Below are positions 8,053 through 18,072 of a DNA stretch of 64,000 bases, piece by piece. Source of the DNA: Sporosarcina sp. (GTDB lineage Bacteria > Bacillota > Bacilli > Bacillales_A > Planococcaceae); assembly GCA_026169375.1 (NCBI GenBank), contig JAPFCR010000035.1, positions 62,001 to 126,000 of the forward strand. The letters run 5' to 3'. Under the pieces are notes generated by a model. It was not told where the DNA came from and made no database searches. It saw only the letters and a program-made list of their open reading frames with translations. How positions within the stretch are numbered: position 1 is the first letter of the stretch; each line of letters starts with the position of its first letter. The position numbers and the translations under genes were made by a program.

Positions 8053-9823
8053 TTTTTTTAATGGGGAGTGTAACGGTCATAATTGTTCCTTTTTCTTTCC
8101 CCCTTGAAGCGTTAATCATGCCATTATGTGAATCAACAATGTTTTTTGCGATTGAAAGGCCTAATCCTGTTCCACCTTTTACACGCGTTCTCGCTTTATC
8201 GGCTTTATAAAAACGTTCAAAGATAAACTCTAAATCTTCCTCAGGTATGCCAACTCCTGTATCTGTTACTTTTATTTGACAAACATCCCCGTGTCGCTCA
8301 ATCGAAAGCTTGACTTCCCCATTTTCTGGTGTATGGCGAATCGCATTATCGATTAAATTTGTAAAGACTTGCTCAATTCGATCCTTGTCCATTTCCAAAA
8401 TGATTTCTTCTTCCGAATGCTCGAATTGTAAGTCAACTTCAACTTCTCGCGCGATTGGTGTGAATTTATGCACAATTCGATTTAAAAATGGTGTAATGGA
8501 CACATCGTCTTTATAGAGCGTCATATGACCAGACTCCATCCTTGCAAGATCGAGTAAATCTGTCACGAGGCGTCCCATACGGAGTGATTCATCATGAATA
8601 ATTTGGATCATTTCATTTTTTTCTTCTTCACTTTCTGTAACTCCGTCTACAATCGCTTCACTATACCCTTGAAGCATAGAGATTGGTGTGCGTAGTTCAT
8701 GGGATACGTTTGCGATAAAATCCGAGCGAAGTTTGTCAAGTTGATGTTGCGCAGTCATATCTCGTAACACAACCACCGCCCCGCGAATTCGATTGCCACT
8801 ATAAAGCGGACTAATAGAGACATTGTAGAAACGTCCATTTACAGGAAGCTCATCTTCTATTTCCTCTGAGAAAGTAATGGAATGTTCCAACATATGTAAG
8901 ATTTCGGGTGGTAACGGTTCATCTTCCGAATGGTTTGCATCATACCAACTTTTTAAAAGTTTTTCAGCAGGTGGATTGCTTAATAAAATCGTTCCATCTA
9001 TATTAAATGTAATAACCGAGTCTGTCATCGATGTTAAAATGCTAGATAGTTGTTCTTTTTCTTGGCTAATTAATTCAACATGATATTTTAATTGTTTACC
9101 CATTTGGTTAAATGCAGTCGCTAATTGGCCAATTTCATCACTTTGTGAAGCAGCGAGTAATCGTGTATCAAAATTTCCTTTCGCTAATTCATTGGCGGCT
9201 TGTCTCATTTTCCTTAAAGGTGAAGTGATTTTAGTTGATAAGAAAAAGGCGAAGATGGTTGTTAGTACAAAAGCAATAAATGCAGATAGAAAAACGATAT
9301 TCGTTGTACGTTTCGTTGTTGCTTTAATTGATTCTAAACTTTGATAAATATAAACAGTTCCATTTATTCCTGATTCCGCTTGAAATGAATCAGCTAACAC
9401 AATATATTGTTCCATAACACCTTCTTCTGTAATAGAAGGCATCATAATTTCTTTCGCGACAGTGCTCTTCGGTTGTAGATTAGAAAATGCATCATTAAAA
9501 AGGATTTTATTTTCAATTCTTTCTTTATACAAACCTTTATGATAAGAATGCAAAATTTCCCCATTATCATTCGCAATAAAAGCGTTCGTTTCTTCATCTA
9601 ACACATCGTAAATAATGATGGGTGTAAGGGGTTGTCCGTCATGCTCAAGCACAACATTCGCAATCATGGTCGCTTCCCTTCGTAAAGAATCTTCTGCTTG
9701 GTCTCTATGGAAATTCCCTAAAAACTCGAGCAGCAATGCCGTAACAATAAACAAGATAAAAGTGACGAGAAGCAATATGGTTGCCCATAGCTTCCCGACA
9801 ATTGAATTCCATATTTTAATCAT
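8048..9823 (-). CDS. resE: Redox-responsive sensor histidine kinase ResE
   Basis: A 591-residue membrane kinase. Segments in order: TM1 (about 8-33), extracytoplasmic sensor domain, TM2 (about 173-196), HAMP (about 200-250), a PAS domain (about 255-360), HisKA with His375 in NVSHELRTPI, and HATPase with N, G1 (DTGVGIPEED) and G2 (GGTGLGLSIAK) boxes. ResE phosphorylates ResD under oxygen limitation (B. subtilis knowledge). It overlaps resD by ATGA, showing translational coupling. Confidence 0.95.
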   Translation of the reverse strand: MIKIWNSIVGKLWATILLLVTFILFIVTALLLEFLGNFHRDQAEDSLRREATMIANVVLEHDGQPLTPIIIYDVLDEETNAFIANDNGEILHSYHKGLYKERIENKILFNDAFSNLQPKSTVAKEIMMPSITEEGVMEQYIVLADSFQAESGINGTVYIYQSLESIKATTKRTTNIVFLSAFIAFVLTTIFAFFLSTKITSPLRKMRQAANELAKGNFDTRLLAASQSDEIGQLATAFNQMGKQLKYHVELISQEKEQLSSILTSMTDSVITFNIDGTILLSNPPAEKLLKSWYDANHSEDEPLPPEILHMLEHSITFSEEIEDELPVNGRFYNVSISPLYSGNRIRGAVVVLRDMTAQHQLDKLRSDFIANVSHELRTPISMLQGYSEAIVDGVTESEEEKNEMIQIIHDESLRMGRLVTDLLDLARMESGHMTLYKDDVSITPFLNRIVHKFTPIAREVEVDLQFEHSEEEIILEMDKDRIEQVFTNLIDNAIRHTPENGEVKLSIERHGDVCQIKVTDTGVGIPEEDLEFIFERFYKADKARTRVKGGTGLGLSIAKNIVDSHNGMINASRGKEKGTIMTVTLPIKKM

Positions 9824-10536
9824 TCTACTGCCTCAAATTTGTAGCCGACACCCCACACAGTAACAATCATTTTAGCAGAGCTTTCTGAAACACGGCTTAA
9901 TTTTTCACGTAAGCGCTTTACATGTGTATCAACTGTTCGTAAATCACCGAAGAATTCATAATGCCAAACTTCTTTTAACAATTGCTCACGATCAAATACT
10001 TTGTCTGGTGATTTTGCTAAGAAGTAGAGTAGTTCATATTCTTTCGGTGTTAAATTCACCTCTTGCCCTTCTGCCGTTACACGGTGTGCGTCGTGGTCAA
10101 TCGTTAAATTTGGGAATACGACAAGGTCTTTTGATGTTGAATTTTGTCCACTTGATAATGTCGATGATCTCCTTAAAATCGCTTTAATCCGTAACACGAC
10201 TTCACGCGGGCTGAAAGGTTTCACAATATAGTCGTCTGCCCCTGATTCGAATCCTGTTACACGGTCAGACTCTTCACCTTTTGCTGTTAACATAATCACC
10301 GGTGTCATATCTCCTTCTTCGCGGAGTGTAGACAATACTTCCAGGCCATCTTTTTCAGGCATCATTTGGTCGAGTAAAATACAATTATAATCATTCATAT
10401 TCGCCATCTCTAACGCTTCTGCACCATCCGCAGCCTCATCGACCTCATAATTTTCACGGCTTAAATACATTCTTAATAAACGGCGAATACGGTCTTCATC
10501 ATCTACAACTAAAACAGATACTTTCTCTTCCATCAT
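9820..10536 (-). CDS. resD: Response regulator ResD
   Basis: A 238-residue OmpR/PhoB-class regulator: receiver domain with acidic pocket VDDED, phospho-acceptor Asp56 in LLDQMMPEKDG and the conserved Lys in YIVKPFSP, then a winged-helix DNA-binding domain ending in TVWGVGYKFE. It activates resABC, ctaA and anaerobic genes in B. subtilis. Start ATG ATG after AGGGG. Its coding region follows resC after a hairpin, and it probably has its own promoter (TATAAT near 10567-10572 on the minus strand, weak -35). Confidence 0.95.
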   Translation of the reverse strand: MMEEKVSVLVVDDEDRIRRLLRMYLSRENYEVDEAADGAEALEMANMNDYNCILLDQMMPEKDGLEVLSTLREEGDMTPVIMLTAKGEESDRVTGFESGADDYIVKPFSPREVVLRIKAILRRSSTLSSGQNSTSKDLVVFPNLTIDHDAHRVTAEGQEVNLTPKEYELLYFLAKSPDKVFDREQLLKEVWHYEFFGDLRTVDTHVKRLREKLSRVSESSAKMIVTVWGVGYKFEAVE

Positions 10537-10600
10537 CCAGAACCCCTTTCAATCCTTCTTCTTATTATTATACAGTTATTTTCATTTAAAATATACAGAA

Positions 10601-10636
10601 AGACTGTATGGATTGAATGTTCAATCCATACAGTCT
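10601..10636 (-). terminator. Perfect hairpin between resC and resD
   Basis: Arms AGACTGTATGGATTGAA and TTCAATCCATACAGTCT form an uninterrupted stem with a tiny loop, followed on the minus strand by TTTCTGTATATTTT. It probably terminates or processes the resABC message before resDE. Confidence 0.7.
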
Positions 10637-10641
10637 CATGT

Positions 10642-11826
10642 TTATGCGTATGAATGTAATCCCGCAAGTATCATATTCACCGCGATAAAGTTAAACATGA
10701 TTAGAATGAACCCAATCACCATGAGCCATGCAGATTTCTTCCCTTCCCATCCACGTGTTAAACGTAAATGTAAGAATGCTGCATAAAATAACCATGTAAT
10801 AAGTGCCCATACTTCTTTCGGATCCCATCCCCAGAACCTAGACCACGCTTCATGCGCCCAAATCATCGCAAAAATTAGTGCACCTAATGAGAATACAGGG
10901 AAACCAATTAAAACAGCCCGATAGCCAATTTCATCCATTAATTGGAGATTTGCATTTTTCGTTAATGGTTGCAAAACGGCTGCGAGTGGTCTTCTGAAAA
11001 TGAGTCGTAACAATAAGTATATAGCTGTTCCGACAAAGAATGACCATGTTGTTGTTGTTAACTTTTTCGCATCAATAATTGCTGGCATTTCTGCCCAAGG
11101 TGTCATCGCATCTTCAGTTAATGCTTCATATTCGTTCATACCGAAAAGCGGTGGCATATGATAAACAGAACGTTCTAACTGTTCGTTTTTATTCATAAAA
11201 TTGAACTCTGCTTCATAACCGGCAATTCTGAAGCCAGAAGTCGCAATGATAAATCCTAAAAATAAAACAATTGTATAAACAATCACTTCTAACCAAAATC
11301 TTTCACGCGAAGCTTTTTTCACATTTACTTTTTTAAGTAAAAGAATAAAACCAGCAACAGCAGATATCGCTAATATTGCTTCACCAAGAATTGTTGTAAT
11401 AACGTGAACTGCTAACCATTTACTTTTCAGTGCAGGAATAAGCGGTGTCACTTCTGTTGGGAACATTGTTGCATAGCCGATAATGATAATCGCAATCGGT
11501 AATGCAAATAGCCCAAGCGACGGTGTTTTATAAATGAAATAAAGTAAAATAAACGCGGCAATAAGCATCATACCCAATGCAGTAACCGCCTCAAACATGT
11601 TACTTACAGGTGCATAGCCCGATGCCATCCATCTCGTAATAAAAAAGCCTACATGCGTTAGAAAACCAATAATTGTAATGATAATTCCAATTGTTCCCGA
11701 GCGGCTATTTCGATAAGACGCTTGAGATTTCGCTCCCCTTACTGCGCCACCAAAAAACAGTGTCGCAATAATATAAGCGAAGAATGAAACGAGTAATAAA
11801 TTTGAACTTAGTGATACGAGATCCAT
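10642..11826 (-). CDS. resC: Cytochrome c biogenesis protein ResC (CcsA family)
   Basis: A 394-residue polytopic protein of the CcsA/CcmF-like heme-handling family, with the tryptophan-rich WWD-type motif [18 protein letters not shown] near residue 325 and conserved His residues in neighbouring loops. With ResB it forms the system II cytochrome c synthase that moves heme across the membrane and ligates it to apocytochrome. Its ATG overlaps the resB stop by one base (TAATG). Confidence 0.95.
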   Translation of the reverse strand: MDLVSLSSNLLLVSFFAYIIATLFFGGAVRGAKSQASYRNSRSGTIGIIITIIGFLTHVGFFITRWMASGYAPVSNMFEAVTALGMMLIAAFILLYFIYKTPSLGLFALPIAIIIIGYATMFPTEVTPLIPALKSKWLAVHVITTILGEAILAISAVAGFILLLKKVNVKKASRERFWLEVIVYTIVLFLGFIIATSGFRIAGYEAEFNFMNKNEQLERSVYHMPPLFGMNEYEALTEDAMTPWAEMPAIIDAKKLTTTTWSFFVGTAIYLLLRLIFRRPLAAVLQPLTKNANLQLMDEIGYRAVLIGFPVFSLGALIFAMIWAHEAWSRFWGWDPKEVWALITWLFYAAFLHLRLTRGWEGKKSAWLMVIGFILIMFNFIAVNMILAGLHSYA

Positions 11827-13481
11827 TAGTCAATATCCCCCTCTTCTTCCTCTTTATCCGATTCTTTATCTTCCCGGTCTTCATAGGATGGCAAGCTTGC
11901 ATGCTCTTTCACTTGACCCATCTCTCGCTTTAAAGAATACCAGTTTTTGTTCGTATGGCTGGCAATGAGCATCTCGTTGTTTTCACCTTTTTGAATCCAA
12001 ATTCGACGGTGATTCCAATAGGAGCCTTGCGCAACCCCAATCATAAAGATGATTCCCCCCGCTAATAAAATATAAAGCGTTCGGTCTTTACGAATCGTTA
12101 AACCTGAAATGTTTCGCGTATCTGCGCTGACGAAATTCACTTTATAATCATTTTCATCCGCTTCTACCGTTTGGCGAATCGCAACGAAACTAATTTCTCC
12201 TTCAGGTTTTTCAGGTGTGATCATTTTAAAGAAAAAAGCCGGGTTATTTGGTAATGGAGATTTTGAAGTTGGCTCGCCATTTTCAAAACCAGCATAGTCA
12301 GGATAATAGTCTTTTAATTCAACGATACGGCCGTCTCCTAAATCATATGTACTCTCAGGATTGACTAAATCAACTGTAAACTCGCCTAACGATTGTTCTG
12401 TTTCTTTATCCGTTAATTGGAAATCCATTGATTTTAATTCATCTGTTCGATAATCCATTTGGAAAATACTATAACCATCAAACGTAAGTGGTTCGTTGAC
12501 AATAATTGAATACTCTTTGACTAATGAAATATTATCCGTTTGACCTGGCAAATCCCCTTCTGCTTTCTTGTATAAAGCAACATCCGTTTGGAAGTTTTTA
12601 TCGATCATTGGATTTCGTTCTAATGCCTTTCCGAAAATCTCATCATCTTCGTTTGAATAAACTTCACGTATAAATCCTTTACTTTCAATAAAATATCCGG
12701 GAGCGCCTGGTATTTCAAGTGTATCCCCTTCTCTTAACCACATAGACTCGTCCACATAAAACCCTGGAATGCCTCGTAGCAAGATGGCCCCTAAAAAGAT
12801 GAGTAGACCCGTATGGTTCACATAAGGACCCCATCTTGAAAAACGGTTTTTCTCTGCTAAAATTGCTCCGTCTTCCACTTTCACGTTATAGCGAAGTTGT
12901 TTTAGTTTTTCTTCTGCCTTCTTTAAAGACGCATCTGCATCTTCAACAGGTCCGTCTCCGTACACACGTTGACGTTTTAAAAAAGAAGGGTGTCTTTTCG
13001 TACGTTGTTGCTTTAATGATTTATAAAGTGGAACAACTCTATCAACACTTGCGATTAAAATCGAAGTACCAAGCATTCCAACTAATGTAATAAACCACCA
13101 GCTATTGTACATATCATGGAACCCTAAATTATAATAAATCTTTCCAAAGGTTCCGTATAAACGTTCATAATAAGCAGCAATCTCTGCTTCAGTATTGGCT
13201 GGTACATATAATTTCTGTGGGAAGATTGTCCCGATTGCCGACGTAACTAAGACAGCAATAATAATGCTGACTCCGATTTTAACACTTGAAAAGAAGTTCC
13301 AAATCTTATCTACAATCGTTCTTTGATACGTTTGCGACCTACGAGCAGAACCTTCATAGCGCATGTCTACAGTTTTACTTTTTTTCGCTTCCTCTGTTTG
13401 TGGTCTTCCACAACTTTCACAAAGAACTGTACCGAAGGGATTTTCGTGACCGCATTGGCATTTAATCATGCTTTTGCTCAT
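11826..13481 (-). CDS. resB: Cytochrome c biogenesis protein ResB
   Basis: A 551-residue ResB/Ccs1 family protein. The N-terminus carries a C4 zinc-ribbon-like element ([19 protein letters not shown]) as in other Bacillales ResB proteins, then membrane segments near 75-95, 127-147 and 222-242, a large extracytoplasmic domain, and a last membrane segment near 468-488 followed by an acidic tail. It partners ResC in system II cytochrome c maturation. It starts 14 bp after resA and overlaps resC by one base, forming a tight resABC operon. Confidence 0.94.
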   Translation of the reverse strand: MSKSMIKCQCGHENPFGTVLCESCGRPQTEEAKKSKTVDMRYEGSARRSQTYQRTIVDKIWNFFSSVKIGVSIIIAVLVTSAIGTIFPQKLYVPANTEAEIAAYYERLYGTFGKIYYNLGFHDMYNSWWFITLVGMLGTSILIASVDRVVPLYKSLKQQRTKRHPSFLKRQRVYGDGPVEDADASLKKAEEKLKQLRYNVKVEDGAILAEKNRFSRWGPYVNHTGLLIFLGAILLRGIPGFYVDESMWLREGDTLEIPGAPGYFIESKGFIREVYSNEDDEIFGKALERNPMIDKNFQTDVALYKKAEGDLPGQTDNISLVKEYSIIVNEPLTFDGYSIFQMDYRTDELKSMDFQLTDKETEQSLGEFTVDLVNPESTYDLGDGRIVELKDYYPDYAGFENGEPTSKSPLPNNPAFFFKMITPEKPEGEISFVAIRQTVEADENDYKVNFVSADTRNISGLTIRKDRTLYILLAGGIIFMIGVAQGSYWNHRRIWIQKGENNEMLIASHTNKNWYSLKREMGQVKEHASLPSYEDREDKESDKEEEEGDID

Positions 13482-13495
13482 ATTTTTCTAGCTCC

Positions 13496-14041
13496 TTACT
13501 CGGGTTGAATGCTTTCCATCGCTTGACGAATTTCTTCTTCATCCATTCCAGTCGTAATAATATCGACAATAATACCATCAGGGTCTATTAAAATAGTCGT
13601 TGGTAATGGAATAACGTTATATGCTCGTAAAATACTTTCATCTTTATCTTGTGCGATTGGAAACGTTAATTTGTATTGGTCTCGAAATGTCTCTGCTTTT
13701 AAACGTGTATCCTTAATATTTAAAGCAAGTATGTGAACGCCTTTCCCTTTAAATTCTTTTGACTGCTTTTCCATAAACGGCATTTCTGTTTTACACGGGC
13801 CACACCAAGAACCCCAAAAGTTTAAAAACACACCTTGCCCTTTATATTCTGAAAGACGATGTTTATTTCCTTCTAAGTCTACTATTTCAAAATCTGGGGC
13901 TTCATCACCGATCGCCAAAACTTTTTCACTCTTCTTCGTTGCAATTGCAAACACAACTGCTGCTAACAATGCTATTAAGACAATTGTTCGAATGACTAAA
14001 CGTCTTTTTCTCTTCTTAGCAAATTGCTCTGCTTTAGTCAT
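13496..14041 (-). CDS. resA: Thiol-disulfide oxidoreductase ResA
   Basis: A 181-residue membrane-anchored thioredoxin-fold protein: N-terminal anchor at about residues 14-34, then an AhpC/TSA-Redoxin domain with the CxxC active site in WGSWCGPCKTEMP (Cys80, Cys83) and the cis-proline region LPTT. ResA reduces the apocytochrome c heme-binding cysteines outside the membrane before heme ligation by ResBC. First gene of resABC. RBS AGGGGG precedes the ATG. Confidence 0.95.
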   Translation of the reverse strand: MTKAEQFAKKRKRRLVIRTIVLIALLAAVVFAIATKKSEKVLAIGDEAPDFEIVDLEGNKHRLSEYKGQGVFLNFWGSWCGPCKTEMPFMEKQSKEFKGKGVHILALNIKDTRLKAETFRDQYKLTFPIAQDKDESILRAYNVIPLPTTILIDPDGIIVDIITTGMDEEEIRQAMESIQPE

Positions 14042-14076
14042 TTTTCAAGCCCCCTACTCATTTGATTCCGTATTTC

Positions 14077-14130
14077 ATTATAACAAAGAATCTCATACAT
14101 GTTTCACGATATATGAAAGAATTGTGAACA
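14077..14130 (-). promoter_or_regulatory. res operon promoter with candidate ResD boxes
   Basis: On the minus strand a clear -10 TATAAT (14077-14082) lacks a good -35, as expected for an activator-dependent promoter. Upstream lie TTGTGAACA (14122-14130, plus orientation) and a second TTCACGAT-like element (14103-14110), both resembling the ResD site TTTGTGAAT. Autoactivation by ResD is known in B. subtilis; its occurrence here is inference. Confidence 0.45.
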
Positions 14131-14143
14131 GAAAGAGTTCCGA

Positions 14144-14875
14144 TTAACCAATCTTTCCTGTTTCTGCTAACACACGCAATTGCTTCACTTCATGAATTGT
14201 TAATGGCCGTGCTTCTCCAGCATTTAAACCACGTGTTGTTAAATTACCGAACTGCTCTCTTTTTAAACTATCTACGGGACATCCAATCGCATCGAACATA
14301 CGTCGAACTTGACGGTTACGCCCTTCATGAATCGTAATTTCAATAATTGCCGCTTTCGCTTTCTGATCGACAGATATTGTTTTAACACGTGCTGGCGCAG
14401 TCATCCCGTCTTCCAGCTTAATTCCTCTTTCGAGTTTTCTTAAATCTTCACGACGAGGAATGCCTTTTGTTTTTGCAATATACGTTTTTTTAATCTCAAA
14501 CTTGGGATGCGTCATTAAATACGCAAACTCTCCATCGTTTGTCATAATGATGATGCCTGACGTGTCATAGTCAAGTCTACCAACAGGGTAAATTCTTTCT
14601 TCAACTTCAGGGAAGAAGTCAACAACTGTTTTTCTTCCCTTTTCATCATTTGCAGTCGAGATTATACCTCTTGGTTTATATAAAAGGTAATAAATTGCTT
14701 CTTCTTTAACAATTTGTACACCCTCTACTTCAATACGATCTGCCAGCGATACTCTCGTTCCAAGTTCTGTTACCGTTTCACCATTTACCTTTACTTTTCC
14801 AGCTACAATGAGGTCTTCTGATTTCCTTCTAGAAGCTACTCCAGCTTGTGCCATTACTTTTTGCAATCTTTCCAT
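14144..14875 (-). CDS. rluB: 23S rRNA pseudouridine synthase RluB
   Basis: A 243-residue RsuA/RluB family enzyme with an N-terminal S4 RNA-binding domain (MERLQKVMAQAGVASRRKSE onward) and catalytic Asp102 in PVGRLDYDTSGI; HEGRNRQVRRMFDAIG is the usual later family motif. It isomerises a uridine in helix 89 of 23S rRNA (family knowledge). It sits upstream of resA on the same strand as in B. subtilis, though a promoter-bearing 102-bp gap separates them. Confidence 0.92.
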   Translation of the reverse strand: MERLQKVMAQAGVASRRKSEDLIVAGKVKVNGETVTELGTRVSLADRIEVEGVQIVKEEAIYYLLYKPRGIISTANDEKGRKTVVDFFPEVEERIYPVGRLDYDTSGIIIMTNDGEFAYLMTHPKFEIKKTYIAKTKGIPRREDLRKLERGIKLEDGMTAPARVKTISVDQKAKAAIIEITIHEGRNRQVRRMFDAIGCPVDSLKREQFGNLTTRGLNAGEARPLTIHEVKQLRVLAETGKIG

Positions 14876-15084
14876 TTTGTCACCCCGTCTATGTACTAGT
14901 GAAAATTATGTCACATTTCACCGCAAATTAAAAGAAGACTGACCCATTTAACATTAGTCTTCTCAATATCGTCACATTTTCTACATCTAAAGCCTTATTT
15001 CTTAAAAGAGTCGAGCAATTTTATTAAATTCTTAACAGGTAAATACTTTAAACCTATTCAGATGCCGCCAAATAAAATTCCCCA

Positions 15085-15127
15085 TAAAAAAGCTAAAGTA
15101 CGCTTTTTACAGCAAATACTTTAGCTT
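15085..15127 (-). terminator. Terminator after the scpAB-dac unit
   Basis: On the minus strand AAGCTAAAGTA, loop, TACTTTAGCTT, then TTTTTA. It closes the dac transcript. The 14876-15168 gap holds this hairpin and no coding sequence that I can support. Confidence 0.8.
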
Positions 15128-15168
15128 CACATATTCATTTCATCGTTTTTCAACCATTTGATTGCTTA

Positions 15169-16161
15169 TCAGTAAACGAGTTCTACATCTGTTGAAAATA
15201 ACGGACGCCCCTCCATATACACAATCCAGCGTCCATTATGCTGGACTTCCCGTGGAATTTGAAAAAGATGCGTCACTTTTTCAGCCTCGCCTTTTTTCAA
15301 TAACAATTGAAGCGGCTGTTGTAACTCGCCTTCAATTCCAGGTAAAAACGAATACAGTCCTTTTTTAGCAACTGTTTCTTTCTTGTAGTCGGAAAAAGCT
15401 TGTTCAGATAAAGAGAGATGCGTTTGCCAATCATTGCCATCATTTAACGTAACAACAATGACTCTTTTATCATCTTTTTCAAAAAAAGTGACGAGCGTTC
15501 GGCCTGCTGCTTTTGTAAATCCAGTTTTCCCAGCGACCGCTGTTTCTGTTGAATGAATAAGTCGATGTTTATTCGACCAATGATATGTTGTTTCATCTAG
15601 TTCAAATGTGTACGTCGGTGTAGATGCAATTTTTTTAAAGTGTTCATTTTGCATCGCGTACCGCATCATTAACGCTGTTTCATAAGCAGTTGATAAATGG
15701 CGGTCATCATGTAAGCCAGATGGATTTGTAAAGACCGTATCTTTCAACCCGTAGTAAAGTGCTTTTTCATTCATTAAATCTATAAATCCTTCTACGGAGC
15801 CACCTGCATATTCCGCTAACGCATACGCTGCATCATTTCCAGAACGAAGCATGAGACCGTATAAAAGACTCTCAACCTCAATAGTCGTTCCTTGTTCTAA
15901 GTAAATTGAAGAGCCTTCACTTGAAGCTGCCGCTGGAGAAATGGTTGTATCTCCAAGTGGCATACCGCTTTCTAACACCGTAAAAGCAGTCCACACTTTC
16001 GTTAAACTAGCGATTGGCAGCGGAACATTTTCATTCGAACCCATTAAGAGTCTTCCTGTATCCGCATCGATTACGGCCCAAGAAGAGTTTGCTGAAACAG
16101 TCTTCCATCCTACTAAGAAAAATAGTGACACGCTTAAAACAAGTATGCTTACTCGCTTCAA
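15169..16161 (-). CDS. D-alanyl-D-alanine carboxypeptidase (DacB/DacF-like PBP)
   Basis: A 330-residue serine-type D,D-carboxypeptidase with a signal peptide (about 1-24, ending TVSA) and the three active-site motifs: S52-L-T-K55, S107-G-N109 and K212-T-G214. It trims the terminal D-Ala of peptidoglycan outside the membrane. The start is TTG at 16159-16161, overlapping the scpB stop (TTGA). In B. subtilis this slot holds dacB (382 residues, spore cortex PBP5*); the protein here is shorter at the C-terminus, and the usual partners spmA and spmB do not follow it. Confidence 0.88.
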   Translation of the reverse strand: MKRVSILVLSVSLFFLVGWKTVSANSSWAVIDADTGRLLMGSNENVPLPIASLTKVWTAFTVLESGMPLGDTTISPAAASSEGSSIYLEQGTTIEVESLLYGLMLRSGNDAAYALAEYAGGSVEGFIDLMNEKALYYGLKDTVFTNPSGLHDDRHLSTAYETALMMRYAMQNEHFKKIASTPTYTFELDETTYHWSNKHRLIHSTETAVAGKTGFTKAAGRTLVTFFEKDDKRVIVVTLNDGNDWQTHLSLSEQAFSDYKKETVAKKGLYSFLPGIEGELQQPLQLLLKKGEAEKVTHLFQIPREVQHNGRWIVYMEGRPLFSTDVELVY

Positions 16162-16769
16162 GATTCGCTTCCTCCTTCGTCTTCATCAAATGCAAATGCT
16201 TCTTGAAACTGTGTCATAAACAAATCATTTTCTCCGTCTTCATTTTCTTCTTCAAATGTTAATCGCGGCAACTCTTTGATTGACTTTAAGCCGAATCGAT
16301 CGAGAAACAAATCTGTTGTACCATATAAAATTGCTCTACCCGCTCCTTCCGAACGACCTTTCTCCATAATAAATCCCCTTGATACAAGTGTATGTAATGG
16401 TCCTTCACTTTTAACACCACGAAGATCATCTATTTCAATGCGCGTAACAGGTTGTTTATATGCGATGATGGCTAATACTTCTAAAGACGCTTTCGTAACT
16501 GTTTGCGGCGTGGGATCTTCAAGTAATCTTTTAATATCATCCGCAAACTCAGCTTTTGTTACGAGGCGATAAGCACCTCCATATATTTTCACTGTAATGC
16601 CTCTTGCTATTTCAGCATCGTACTGAGCCTTCAACCGATCGACCGCTTCACGAATCGTTAATTCATCCTGAGTGGTCAATGCGATTAATTGTTTCATCGT
16701 GAGCCCTTCATCCCCCGCGATAAATAAAAAACTCTCAATCATTCCCATTAGTCGATTGTTACTCTCCAA
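16158..16769 (-). CDS. scpB: Segregation and condensation protein ScpB
   Basis: A 203-residue winged-helix kleisin-interacting protein with the conserved core LEVLAIIAYKQPVTRIEIDD and RGFIMEKGRSEGAGRAILYG. ScpB dimers bind the ScpA kleisin of the SMC condensin. The start is TTG at 16767-16769 (AAGGCGAG upstream), inside the end of scpA (11-bp overlap). The end overlaps the dac start. Confidence 0.95.
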   Translation of the reverse strand: MESNNRLMGMIESFLFIAGDEGLTMKQLIALTTQDELTIREAVDRLKAQYDAEIARGITVKIYGGAYRLVTKAEFADDIKRLLEDPTPQTVTKASLEVLAIIAYKQPVTRIEIDDLRGVKSEGPLHTLVSRGFIMEKGRSEGAGRAILYGTTDLFLDRFGLKSIKELPRLTFEEENEDGENDLFMTQFQEAFAFDEDEGGSES

Positions 16770-17520
16770 CGTTCTCGCCTTCCTTCAAATACAATACCGA
16801 TAAACTTTCAAAATTTGCCTGTTGTTCAACTATGATGGCACCACGTAACATGAGTTCTAGTAAAGACATAAATGTTACAACAAAATCAGTTGTATCTTTT
16901 CCTTCCAATAAGTCACGAAAATCACAGCGTCCTTTATTTCGAACGAGTTTTTCCATAATATGTTCCATCTTTTCACCGACAGATTGCTCGGTTTTTGCTA
17001 TACTTGCGGTAAGCGGTGCACGCAGTCGATTGCGTTCCATCATTTTTTGGAACGCGCCAATTAAATCATACACATTTAAATCCTCTTCCTGGCCAACAGT
17101 TACGATTTCACCATATTGCCCGATGTCTTCCGGTGCTTTCGTAAAATAGTCAGAACGATTTTCTGCGGAGCTTTTCAAACTTTCTGCTGCTTCTTTATAT
17201 TTCCGGTACTCAATAAGCCTAGCGACAAGTTCATCTCGTGGATCATCTTCCAGTTCATAATGGTCATCTTCACTAAAATCATCATTTTCATGAACTGGAA
17301 GCAGCATTTTACTTTTTATTTCAATAAGCGTTGCAGCTAAGACAAGATATTCACTTAATTTGTCTAATTGCAAAACCCGCATCGCATGTAAATGTTCAAT
17401 ATATTGATCAGTTAATTCTGCCATTGGAATATCATAAATGTCGATTTCCAGCCGGTTAATTAAATGAAGCAGTAAATCTAATGGACCTTCAAATACGTCC
17501 AATCGTACTTTGTAAGACAT
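16759..17520 (-). CDS. scpA: Segregation and condensation protein ScpA
   Basis: A 253-residue kleisin with the hallmark N-terminus VFEGPLDLLLHLI and the SMC-binding helices; the C-terminal winged helix ends the protein. It bridges Smc heads and binds ScpB for chromosome condensation and segregation. I take the ATG at 17518-17520, six bases after AGGTGG; a TTG two codons upstream is less well placed. It is divergent from ypuF. Confidence 0.95.
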   Translation of the reverse strand: MSYKVRLDVFEGPLDLLLHLINRLEIDIYDIPMAELTDQYIEHLHAMRVLQLDKLSEYLVLAATLIEIKSKMLLPVHENDDFSEDDHYELEDDPRDELVARLIEYRKYKEAAESLKSSAENRSDYFTKAPEDIGQYGEIVTVGQEEDLNVYDLIGAFQKMMERNRLRAPLTASIAKTEQSVGEKMEHIMEKLVRNKGRCDFRDLLEGKDTTDFVVTFMSLLELMLRGAIIVEQQANFESLSVLYLKEGENVGE

Positions 17521-17559
17521 GCCCAACCACCTATCATAAACAGTAAAGGAGATGATTAG

Positions 17560-18072
17560 ATGAAACCATTACATCATCCATACTTTGTAAGTTTTATTAT
17601 TTATTTTAATCATAATCAAGATTTCTTTGAATGCCACGAAGTACTTGAGGCTTATTGGAAAGATATCCCTAATCGAACGAAAGAACATCCATTAACAGCT
17701 TATATTTTACTGTCTACTGGATTATACCACTGGCGAAGAGAGAATTATATTGGGGCACTGCGCACGCTAAGAAAAGCATCCATCAAAATGGATCAAATGC
17801 TTGAACACCATCCCCATTTTACAAAAGGAATTGATTTTAATTCACTTTATGATTACTTACAAAATAGTATTCAATCTATCGAAGCACGTCAACCATTTAT
17901 TGCTTTTTCCATTCCGATTACTTCTGTAACATTACAACAACGAGTCATTGAACAAGCCCCTGATCTAAAGCTACTTCCGATTAATAGTGATGAAATCATT
18001 CACAAACATTTACTTCGAAACCGTTCTGAGATGATTCGACTTCGAAACGAAAAAAAGAAGGGCAGACGTTAG
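17560..18072 (+). CDS. ypuF: YpuF-like DUF309 protein
   Basis: A 170-residue protein with the DUF309 signature FFECHEVLEAYWK near residue 26 and a following helical region (HPLTAYILLSTGLYHWRREN). The family has a small alpha-helical fold with a conserved His/Glu cluster; no enzymatic activity is established. AGGAG precedes the ATG. It is divergent from scpA and convergent with ribT, overlapping the ribT stop by four bases. Confidence 0.85.
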   Translation: MKPLHHPYFVSFIIYFNHNQDFFECHEVLEAYWKDIPNRTKEHPLTAYILLSTGLYHWRRENYIGALRTLRKASIKMDQMLEHHPHFTKGIDFNSLYDYLQNSIQSIEARQPFIAFSIPITSVTLQQRVIEQAPDLKLLPINSDEIIHKHLLRNRSEMIRLRNEKKKGRR

